Positions 1 to 5,227 of a stretch of 5,457 bases of DNA are shown here, piece after piece. The translations under genes were made by a program, and so were the position numbers. Under the pieces are notes generated by a model that was not told the origin of the DNA, did not search any database, and saw only the letters and a program-made list of their open reading frames with translations. Position 1 is the first letter of the stretch. Every line of letters starts with the position of its first letter. Origin of the DNA: an uncultured Collinsella sp. (GTDB lineage: Bacteria; Actinomycetota; Coriobacteriia; Coriobacteriales; Coriobacteriaceae); contig CABRZC010000113.1 of the NCBI GenBank assembly GCA_902475375.1, forward strand, positions 1-5,457, written 5' to 3'.

Positions 1-134
1 GCGTCGTAGCCCTCGTCGGCGACCTTGTCGGCGAGCGCGGTCATCTTCTTGCCGGCCTCGTAGACGTTCTTGCCGTCCTCGACGTAGCCCTCCTGGCTAA
101 AGTGCATGATCTCGATCTTCTCGGTTTCCTTCAT
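1..134 (-). CDS. Probable SIS-domain sugar-phosphate isomerase/deglycase, N-terminal fragment
   Basis: Forty-four complete codons are visible, from an ATG at 134 running off the left edge. The peptide begins MKETEKIEIMHFSQEGYV and continues to a Gly-Tyr-Asp-Ala segment. I see an N-terminal helix region with the pattern FxxEGY followed by a Lys-rich helix. This resembles the start of SIS-domain proteins (AgaS/FrlB-like), whose phosphosugar-binding fold would begin just past the edge, so no catalytic residue can be checked. The start is supported by AAAGGA (146-141) six bases upstream. Codons end almost only in G or C, as in the PTS EIID genes and unlike the adjacent MFS gene, which suggests high expression. 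Its promoter shares both boxes with the EIIC promoter, so the enzyme probably acts on the phosphosugar delivered by that PTS. Proteins of this family isomerise or deglycate cytosolic sugar phosphates. The family call rests on a short fragment and is tentative; the existence of a gene is secure. Confidence 0.55.
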   Translation of the reverse strand, partial: MKETEKIEIMHFSQEGYVEDGKNVYEAGKKMTALADKVADEGYD

Positions 135-184
135 GGCTTTTCCTTTCTGTCCTGCACGCAACTCTATACATCGCGTTTCTTTTC

Positions 185-228
185 GATACCAATTATAGAC
201 ATACACATAACGTGTTTTTAATACCACT
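185..228 (-). promoter_or_regulatory. Promoter of the SIS gene with conserved two-box architecture
   Basis: On the minus strand a perfect TATAAT -10 element lies at 197-192, inside a 14-bp box (185-198; plus strand GATACCAATTATAG). A 12-bp box (217-228; plus strand TTTAATACCACT) covers the -35 region. Both boxes recur with the same 18-bp gap upstream of EIIC copy 1. The -35 is poor (TTAAAA at 221-216 with an 18-bp spacer), which suggests dependence on an activator. The TGGTAT motifs in the two boxes are direct repeats 35 bp apart and may bind a dedicated regulator. The start site would be near 185, leaving a leader of about 50 bases. The regulator is unknown. Confidence 0.7.
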
Positions 229-286
229 TATCAATCTATTCCAATCCTCGGTGAACGGTCGAAATTCTCTGGTGAGTGGTATTAAA
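217..286. repeat. Perfect 12-bp inverted repeat, possible paired operator
   Basis: TTTAATACCACT (217-228) is matched exactly by its reverse complement AGTGGTATTAAA (275-286), with 46 bases between. The left arm is the promoter's upstream box, so the right arm is a second, inverted copy of the same site placed further upstream. No T-run follows either arm, so a terminator is unlikely. A paired or looping operator fits better. The rest of the 170-base gap between the SIS and MFS genes is AT-rich, and I see no gene or clear terminator in it. Confidence 0.55.
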
Positions 287-304
287 TTAGAATTGAATGT
301 ATAG

Positions 305-1519
305 CTAACACCGCCGACGCCTCCCTTGTGCGACAAAGAACAGCGTTCCCACCAGCGCAATAATGGTCGATGCCCCAAACAGCACCGCCTGGACGCCCAA
401 AGCCTCCGCTAAAAACGGAGCCGCCAGCAGCGGCAGCACGCCGGCGCTCATCAGGCCAAAACGCACAAAGCCGGTAATGCGCCCCAGGTATTTGATGTCG
501 GCGCGCTCCTGAATCAAGATCATCTGTAGCGGTTCTAGGAATCCCCAGGCCATACCGTTAATCGCCTGACCGATAATCGCGACTCCCAGCATATCGGTGC
601 CCACGTACACCATGGACCCAATGCCCACGGCCATGAGCGCGCCGAGCAGCAATCGCAGGTTGACATGGCGAGCAGAAAGCTTGGTCAGGATGAACGCACC
701 CACCGAGGAAGTAAGGCCCACGACCGAGGACAGCCAGCCCAGCCAGACGATATCCACGTTGAGCACATCACGGTAGAACAACGACTCCAGCGAATCGAAC
801 GCGCCAAACGCAAAGAAACCCAAAAAGCCCGAGATAAAGATGAGGCGCAGGTCGTGATCGCGAAACGTAAGTCGCGCACCCTCGGCCATGCCGCCCAGAA
901 TACCGCCCTTCGGCTTCTCCCCTTTTGCGGGAACAACGCACTCGTGACAGCCCAAGGAGAGCACAGCCGCCACACCCATCATGCCCGCCATGAGCAGATA
1001 GACCGATTGCGTGGCAGAACAACTCACGATGGCACCACCGAGCAGCGGGCCAGCGGTATAGGCGATATTGCTGTAGAACACCATGAGACCGTTCACGCGG
1101 GTACGGCCCTCGGTGGTCGACTCCAGGTATCCCGGAAACGCATGCGTGCAGGTGTTGATAAAGCCGCCCGCAAGTCCCAAGACGCACGCGGCAAACACAA
1201 GCCCGGGGACAGACAACGGCGCTAACCCCACGCCAAGCGATAGCACTGCCGTAATCACGCACGTCACAAACGACGTCCGGCGCGGTCCAAAGCGGTCGAT
1301 GGCCGAACCCGACACCATATTGCCCACCGACGTCATAAGATTGCGCACGAGCGTAATGGCAGCGACCAAAAAGGCCGTGCCGGCCAAATCATACGTGGCC
1401 GCACCGATAAGCCCCAAAAAGTAGACCGCGTTGTTGGCGCACCACTGCAGGGACTCAATAAGAATCAGCCTGACCTCTGCCGGCGTCAGGCGCATTGCTT
1501 CGCGATCCTTCGCGAACAT
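305..1519 (-). CDS. MFS family transporter, probable 12-TM efflux-type permease
   Basis: A 404-residue protein of hydrophobic segments in a 6+6 pattern, split by a charged central loop at about residues 192-225 that contains several Lys and Gly residues. The TM2-3 loop carries GSAIDRFGPRR (71-81), the MFS motif A. AYTAGPLLGG (153-162) resembles motif C, found mainly in antiporters, so proton-coupled export is more likely than uptake. The length matches typical 12-TM drug/metabolite exporters. The protein ends in four Arg and a Cys on the cytoplasmic side. The start is well supported: AAGGAG at 1530-1525 lies five bases before the ATG, and the alternative Met at residue 9 has no better RBS. 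Codons are mixed, unlike the strongly biased PTS genes next to it. It begins 17 bases beyond the EIID terminator with no obvious promoter of its own, so it may depend on read-through. Substrate is not deducible. Confidence 0.9.
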   Translation of the reverse strand: MFAKDREAMRLTPAEVRLILIESLQWCANNAVYFLGLIGAATYDLAGTAFLVAAITLVRNLMTSVGNMVSGSAIDRFGPRRTSFVTCVITAVLSLGVGLAPLSVPGLVFAACVLGLAGGFINTCTHAFPGYLESTTEGRTRVNGLMVFYSNIAYTAGPLLGGAIVSCSATQSVYLLMAGMMGVAAVLSLGCHECVVPAKGEKPKGGILGGMAEGARLTFRDHDLRLIFISGFLGFFAFGAFDSLESLFYRDVLNVDIVWLGWLSSVVGLTSSVGAFILTKLSARHVNLRLLLGALMAVGIGSMVYVGTDMLGVAIIGQAINGMAWGFLEPLQMILIQERADIKYLGRITGFVRFGLMSAGVLPLLAAPFLAEALGVQAVLFGASTIIALVGTLFFVAQGRRRRC

Positions 1520-1536
1520 ACGAACTCCTTCTATAC

Positions 1537-1576
1537 AAAAAGGGGATGGAGGGCATAGGCCTGCTCCACCCCCTTT
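1537..1576 (-). terminator. Intrinsic terminator after EIID copy 1
   Basis: Read on the minus strand, a 13-bp stem (1576-1564 with 1551-1539, one G-U pair) encloses a short loop holding a small inner GGC/GCC pairing, followed by a T-run at 1541-1537. It lies 35 bases past the EIID stop and directly before the MFS ribosome-binding site. Its sequence is unrelated to the terminator after EIID copy 2. Confidence 0.85.
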
Positions 1577-1601
1577 CCAGGTTGCAACGAAAATCTATGC
1601 A

Positions 1602-2665
1602 GCCGGGCCCTTACGCCAGCACGCCGAAGAACGCGCCGACGATGCCCACGACCATGGTGGCCACGATCAGCACCATGGGGTTGATCTTCTTGGACAGCAG
1701 CCAGTAGTACAGCCAGAAGGCGAGCATGCCGAGCATGCCGGGCATGATGCCGTCCAGGATGTCCTGGAGGGTCTGGGCATCCTCGCCCGAGCCGATGGCC
1801 ACCGGGATGCTGGCCCAGAACATGTCCTTGCACATGGCGCCCACGACCATGACGCCCACGATTCCCACGCAGGTCATGACCTTCTGCATGAGGCCGGTCC
1901 TCTGGGCCTCGTCCAGGAAGCCCACGCCCAGCTCGTAGCCCTTGACGGCGCCCCAGACGCGCAGCGCGAAGCCGGGGACGTTGTAGATCAGCAGGAAGGC
2001 GATGGGGCCGAAGGGGTTGCCGGCCTGGCACAGGCTGATGCCCACCGCGGCGGCCACCACGCGCAGCGTCGACAGGAAGATGGAGTCGCCGATGCCGGAC
2101 AGCGGGCCCATGAGGGCGGCCTTGACGTCGTTGACGCTCTCGGGCTCGATCTCGCCGCGGGCGACCTTCTCCTCCATGGCCATCGCGATGCCGCCGACGA
2201 ACGGGGCGAACTGGACGGTGATGTTGAAGAACGCGCAGTGGCGGTGCAGGGCCTCGGCGTAGTCGTCGGGGCGGCCGGCGTAGATCTTCTTGAGCATGTT
2301 GGCGACCATCAGGCAGAAGGCGATGTTCATCTGCTTGTAGTAGGTCCAGGAGAACTCCATGCCCAGGGCGCCGGTGTTGAGGGCGCTCTTGACGAGGTCG
2401 GAGCGCGTGATCTTGTTCTCGGGACTAGAAGTCATCGTCCTCATCCCCTTCCGCGGAGAGCTGGGGCTGGGCTCCGCCCAGGCCGAGCAGGTCGAACTTG
2501 TCGATGCCGATGATGATGGCGATCAGGGCGACGCCCAGGACGGGCACGTTGGCGTAGGAGCACAGCAGGAAGCCCAGGAAGTAGAAGGGCACGAGCTGCT
2601 TGGTGAGCACCAGGCGGCCGAGCATGGCGAAGCCCATGGCCGGCAGGATGTTGGCGGCAACGCCG
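1602..2665. repeat. 1,064-bp perfect direct repeat, left copy
   Basis: This segment matches 4394-5457 at a constant offset of 2,792 bases. The EIID translations and the translations of other frames agree, and lines compared by eye show no mismatch. The left boundary is sharp: bases agree from 1602/4394, nine bases beyond the EIID stop, and differ immediately outside. The right boundary is unknown because the second copy reaches the end of the window. The repeat covers all of EIID and the last 79-80 codons of EIIC. Confidence 0.95.
1611..2435 (-). CDS. PTS mannose/fructose/sorbose-family EIID component (copy 1)
   Basis: A membrane subunit that with EIIC forms the sugar channel of a mannose-family PTS, which phosphorylates sugars as they enter. 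The 274 residues match the usual EIID size and show its hallmarks: HCAFFN (66-71), GIAMAMEE (82-89) and LMGPLSGIGDSIF (108-120), with hydrophobic segments in the C-terminal half. I prefer the ATG at 2435 over the one at 2444: AAGGGG (2450-2445) sits nine bases before the former but abuts the latter. The gene overlaps the end of EIIC by 11 bases, so the two are translationally coupled. After the first few codons nearly every codon ends in G or C, as in highly expressed genes of such organisms. It is identical to copy 2 over its full length. EIIA and EIIB domains are not present here. Family is certain; substrate is not. Confidence 0.95.
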   Translation of the reverse strand: MTSSPENKITRSDLVKSALNTGALGMEFSWTYYKQMNIAFCLMVANMLKKIYAGRPDDYAEALHRHCAFFNITVQFAPFVGGIAMAMEEKVARGEIEPESVNDVKAALMGPLSGIGDSIFLSTLRVVAAAVGISLCQAGNPFGPIAFLLIYNVPGFALRVWGAVKGYELGVGFLDEAQRTGLMQKVMTCVGIVGVMVVGAMCKDMFWASIPVAIGSGEDAQTLQDILDGIMPGMLGMLAFWLYYWLLSKKINPMVLIVATMVVGIVGAFFGVLA

Positions 2666-3198
2666 CAACCATCGATCACAAAGGACGGGATGAAGTCGAG
2701 CAGGCCTTGGATGGCGTCGGAGCCCAGGTAGAACGCGCCGGCACAGAGCAGGAAGTACTCGATGCAGCCCCAAATTCCAATTCCCCAATGAACGGCGTAG
2801 ATGCCCTTGAGGTTCCCTTTAAGGGCAAACTTGTCTGCCATGTCGACAAACACGGGGAACAAGGCGTTGGTAATATTACCAATCGTCAGCGAAAGGACGG
2901 CGATGGGCATGGCAAGCGCGATAGCCGTCTCGGTACCCTGACCGAGCTGAATGGCAAACGCACAGGCGAGCACGCCACCGACGGTTTCGTTGGGCGGCAC
3001 GTAAGCGCCAATGGAGATCGAGCCCATAAACAGCAGCTCAAGGCTTGCACCCACGGCAAGACCGGTCTGTAGGTCCCCCAGGACCAGGCCCACGAGCGGG
3101 CACAGGACGATGGGGCGGAACGCATAGAGCGAACCGAGCTGGTAGTCGAGACATCCAAACGCTCCGACTAAGCCGACGAGGATTGCTTGGGTAAGCAT
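2425..3198 (-). CDS. PTS mannose/fructose/sorbose-family EIIC component (copy 1, complete, mosaic)
   Basis: A 257-residue polytopic membrane subunit, the partner of EIID in sugar translocation. The conserved EIIC signature ASLELLFMGSISIGAYVPPN (51-70) is intact, and the chain ends in an acidic tail (EGDEDDDF). An in-frame TTG at 3210 would add four residues, but GGGAGG at 3208-3203 lies four bases before the ATG at 3198, so the ATG is the start. It is the first gene of its operon, behind the two-box promoter. The gene looks composite: codons 1 to about 177 use mixed third bases, while the last ~80 codons are almost all G- or C-ending and identical to copy 2. The reading frame is open across the change, so the protein should be functional. 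A gene-conversion product, a hybrid after duplication, or an assembly join could each explain this. Confidence 0.93.
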   Translation of the reverse strand: MLTQAILVGLVGAFGCLDYQLGSLYAFRPIVLCPLVGLVLGDLQTGLAVGASLELLFMGSISIGAYVPPNETVGGVLACAFAIQLGQGTETAIALAMPIAVLSLTIGNITNALFPVFVDMADKFALKGNLKGIYAVHWGIGIWGCIEYFLLCAGAFYLGSDAIQGLLDFIPSFVIDGCGVAANILPAMGFAMLGRLVLTKQLVPFYFLGFLLCSYANVPVLGVALIAIIIGIDKFDLLGLGGAQPQLSAEGDEDDDF

Positions 3199-3219
3199 AG
3201 TTCCTCCCAATTAGGAATC

Positions 3220-3275
3220 TCGAACCGTCGCCACTCCCGTCGCGCGCGTTGTTGATATCAATTCCGGGGGTTCGA
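3220..3275. repeat. Leader inverted repeat with internal palindrome
   Basis: TCGAACC (3220-3226) pairs with GGTTCGA (3269-3275) across 42 bases in the EIIC leader. Between them lies the 10-bp palindrome TTGATATCAA (3252-3261). Extended by two bases, that palindrome differs at only one of 12 positions from TTGATACCAATT over the promoter -10 (3334-3345), 82 bp away. It may be an auxiliary operator. The short flanking repeat could be chance. Confidence 0.4.
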
Positions 3276-3291
3276 TTACACGGCTCGAAGC

Positions 3292-3326
3292 GTACCTGGT
3301 GTGCTGCTAACACCCATGCCAGGTAC
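3292..3326 (-). promoter_or_regulatory. Hairpin near the 5' end of the EIIC leader
   Basis: GTACCTGG (3292-3299) and CCAGGTAC (3319-3326) form a perfect 8-bp stem with a 19-base loop. It begins about 10 bases after the predicted start site near 3336, well before the RBS. No T-run follows, so it is not a terminator. It could stabilise the transcript, serve as a binding site in DNA or RNA, or have no function. The SIS leader has no counterpart. Confidence 0.5.
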
Positions 3327-3335
3327 AAATGATTT

Positions 3336-3379
3336 GATACCAATTATAGGTATGCAGGTTTTTACTATTTAATACCACT
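3336..3379 (-). promoter_or_regulatory. Promoter of EIIC copy 1 with conserved two-box architecture
   Basis: On the minus strand TATAAT lies at 3348-3343 inside a 14-bp box (3336-3349) identical to that of the SIS promoter. The 12-bp box TTTAATACCACT (3368-3379) follows at the same 18-bp gap. The 18 intervening bases differ, so the boxes and their spacing are what is conserved. The -10 here is also framed by ATACC (3337-3341) and GGTAT (3349-3353), a symmetric 17-bp operator-like site that would block polymerase if occupied. The -35 is weak (TTAAAT at 3372-3367). The leader to the EIIC ATG is about 138 bases. Confidence 0.72.
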
Positions 3380-3396
3380 CGCTCAGCGGGGTGTTT
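3375..3396 (+). terminator. Weak terminator-like hairpin on the plus strand
   Basis: CACTCGC (3377-3383) can pair imperfectly with GCGGGGTG (3387-3394), followed on the plus strand by a run of six T. No plus-strand gene precedes it, so its role is unclear. It could limit antisense transcription arising from the promoter region. It also overlaps the conserved 12-bp box, so the pairing may be coincidental. Confidence 0.2.
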
Positions 3397-3423
3397 TTTA
3401 CCGTAAACGGCAGACGTATCCCA

Positions 3424-4314
3424 TCAGGCACGCTCTTTGTTTCGATGGCGGACAAGCGCCACCAGAAAGCCATCGCCAAAGGCATCGGATGCCAAGTTGG
3501 CTACAATCACCAAAACGATAATCGCCGCGCCCAAAAACTCATTCCAGTGAAAGACCTCGCCAAAGAGGAGCGCCGACCAGCAGGGAGCGAGCACGACCTC
3601 GCTCATGCAGACCAAGTTGGCCGCAAACGCGTTGGTGCGCGCAATCCCCTTGGCATACAGCACGCTCGCAAGACCACTGCAAAAAAGGCCATGCACCAGC
3701 ATGAGTCCCCACTCAAATGGTCTCACGGAGTCTAGGGCACCAGCAAAATAGACGATCGGCAGCATCGAGATACCGCAGGAGATGAGCGAGGACACCATGG
3801 GCGACGCATCGGGGCGAGAGTTCAAAAAGAAGCACAGCCCAAAGGTGGCGCCCGAAATGATGGCAAGCAGGTTGCCGAGCATGCCCTCGGGACTCAAATC
3901 ACCCAAAAAGAAAAGTCCCATACCCGTAAAAGCAACCACCACGGAGGCAATCTTCGCAGGCGAGGGCAACGTGTGTGTTGCGAGCGATTGATACACGATA
4001 ACGAAAATCATCGAGGTGTACTGCAAAACGATTGCGTTACCGACCGTCGTGAGCTGGTTGGCAAAGTTAAACGTGGTGCCCGTCACGAAGTTGCAGACGG
4101 CCACAAGGGCAATAAGACGGCTGACGCGGAGGACAGGCCTGCCGACGAGCAGGATAAAGAGTGCCATAAATATTGCCGTGACGGCACCGATCAAAAGAGC
4201 TGACTGCGAATTGGCGTGAACGAGGATGCCGATAAAGCTCCACAAGAGCGCCGTGCCAAATAGATACATCGCCCCGCTCACGCCATTGTCGGGTGGATTG
4301 TCAGATCGAATCAC
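3424..4314 (-). CDS. EamA/DMT-family 10-TM transporter
   Basis: A 296-residue membrane protein with about ten hydrophobic helices arranged as two EamA repeats (roughly residues 16-138 and 147-275). The second repeat ends with the typical acidic FGEVFHWNEFLGAA stretch before its last helix. DMT proteins of this type mostly export amino acids or metabolites. I place the start at the GTG at 4314: GGAGG (4325-4321) lies six bases upstream. The longest open frame would begin at an ATG at 4386, but that puts the N-terminus inside a terminator hairpin. An internal ATG at 4269 has a weaker RBS. Codons are mixed, unlike the PTS genes. It sits between two identical PTS segments, just past a terminator and without an obvious own promoter. 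If the pathway is deglycation of glycated lysine, export of the released amino acid would be a possible role, but this is speculation. Confidence 0.88.
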   Translation of the reverse strand: MIRSDNPPDNGVSGAMYLFGTALLWSFIGILVHANSQSALLIGAVTAIFMALFILLVGRPVLRVSRLIALVAVCNFVTGTTFNFANQLTTVGNAIVLQYTSMIFVIVYQSLATHTLPSPAKIASVVVAFTGMGLFFLGDLSPEGMLGNLLAIISGATFGLCFFLNSRPDASPMVSSLISCGISMLPIVYFAGALDSVRPFEWGLMLVHGLFCSGLASVLYAKGIARTNAFAANLVCMSEVVLAPCWSALLFGEVFHWNEFLGAAIIVLVIVANLASDAFGDGFLVALVRHRNKERA

Positions 4315-4342
4315 GAAGCACCTCCAGCTAGCTTTCGGTAAT

Positions 4343-4373
4343 AAAAAACGGCGACCGCAATGGGTCGCCGTTT
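4343..4373 (-). terminator. Intrinsic terminator after EIID copy 2
   Basis: On the minus strand a perfect 11-bp stem (4373-4363 with 4356-4346), rich in G-C, closes a six-base loop and is followed by six T (4348-4343). It is 30 bases past the EIID stop. The EamA ribosome-binding site begins 17 bases further on. Confidence 0.93.
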
Positions 4374-4402
4374 CCCTTGGGGGCAAATAATAGGCCGGGC
4401 CC

Positions 4403-5227
4403 TTACGCCAGCACGCCGAAGAACGCGCCGACGATGCCCACGACCATGGTGGCCACGATCAGCACCATGGGGTTGATCTTCTTGGACAGCAGCCAGTAGT
4501 ACAGCCAGAAGGCGAGCATGCCGAGCATGCCGGGCATGATGCCGTCCAGGATGTCCTGGAGGGTCTGGGCATCCTCGCCCGAGCCGATGGCCACCGGGAT
4601 GCTGGCCCAGAACATGTCCTTGCACATGGCGCCCACGACCATGACGCCCACGATTCCCACGCAGGTCATGACCTTCTGCATGAGGCCGGTCCTCTGGGCC
4701 TCGTCCAGGAAGCCCACGCCCAGCTCGTAGCCCTTGACGGCGCCCCAGACGCGCAGCGCGAAGCCGGGGACGTTGTAGATCAGCAGGAAGGCGATGGGGC
4801 CGAAGGGGTTGCCGGCCTGGCACAGGCTGATGCCCACCGCGGCGGCCACCACGCGCAGCGTCGACAGGAAGATGGAGTCGCCGATGCCGGACAGCGGGCC
4901 CATGAGGGCGGCCTTGACGTCGTTGACGCTCTCGGGCTCGATCTCGCCGCGGGCGACCTTCTCCTCCATGGCCATCGCGATGCCGCCGACGAACGGGGCG
5001 AACTGGACGGTGATGTTGAAGAACGCGCAGTGGCGGTGCAGGGCCTCGGCGTAGTCGTCGGGGCGGCCGGCGTAGATCTTCTTGAGCATGTTGGCGACCA
5101 TCAGGCAGAAGGCGATGTTCATCTGCTTGTAGTAGGTCCAGGAGAACTCCATGCCCAGGGCGCCGGTGTTGAGGGCGCTCTTGACGAGGTCGGAGCGCGT
5201 GATCTTGTTCTCGGGACTAGAAGTCAT
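4403..5227 (-). CDS. PTS mannose/fructose/sorbose-family EIID component (copy 2)
   Basis: A complete 274-residue EIID whose protein is identical to copy 1, and whose DNA shows no difference in the lines I compared, including the coupled 11-base overlap with EIIC and the AAGGGG ribosome-binding site. The motifs HCAFFN, GIAMAMEE and LMGPLSGIGDSIF are present. The near-absence of A- or T-ending codons contrasts with the EamA gene downstream. It is followed by its own terminator, so it is the last gene of its transcript unless there is read-through into EamA. Identity with no silent change implies very recent duplication, ongoing homogenisation, or an assembly effect. Confidence 0.95.
   Translation of the reverse strand: MTSSPENKITRSDLVKSALNTGALGMEFSWTYYKQMNIAFCLMVANMLKKIYAGRPDDYAEALHRHCAFFNITVQFAPFVGGIAMAMEEKVARGEIEPESVNDVKAALMGPLSGIGDSIFLSTLRVVAAAVGISLCQAGNPFGPIAFLLIYNVPGFALRVWGAVKGYELGVGFLDEAQRTGLMQKVMTCVGIVGVMVVGAMCKDMFWASIPVAIGSGEDAQTLQDILDGIMPGMLGMLAFWLYYWLLSKKINPMVLIVATMVVGIVGAFFGVLA

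Noticed and set aside
193..378. 61-residue minus-strand frame over the MFS stop
   Set aside because: It overlaps the MFS 3' end in another frame, has no RBS and covers the regulatory region of the SIS gene.
665..1424. Plus-strand open frames opposite the MFS gene
   Set aside because: Their compositions are charged and repeat-free with no recognisable domain, while the opposite strand encodes a full 12-TM protein with a good RBS.
1431..2513. 360-residue open frame on the plus strand
   Set aside because: It is antisense to EIID and to the 5' end of the MFS gene, is low-complexity (rich in His, Asp, Gly and Ala) and has no RBS. Such frames arise opposite strongly G/C-ending codons; the PTS motifs on the other strand are decisive.
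3260..3290. tRNA T-arm-like GGTTCGATT in the EIIC leader
   Set aside because: The flanking bases cannot form a T stem, and no acceptor, D or anticodon arm is visible.
4315..4386. Longer EamA start at the ATG at 4386
   Set aside because: It would translate through the terminator hairpin of the upstream gene, yields a non-hydrophobic extension atypical of the family, and lacks the RBS present before the GTG at 4314.
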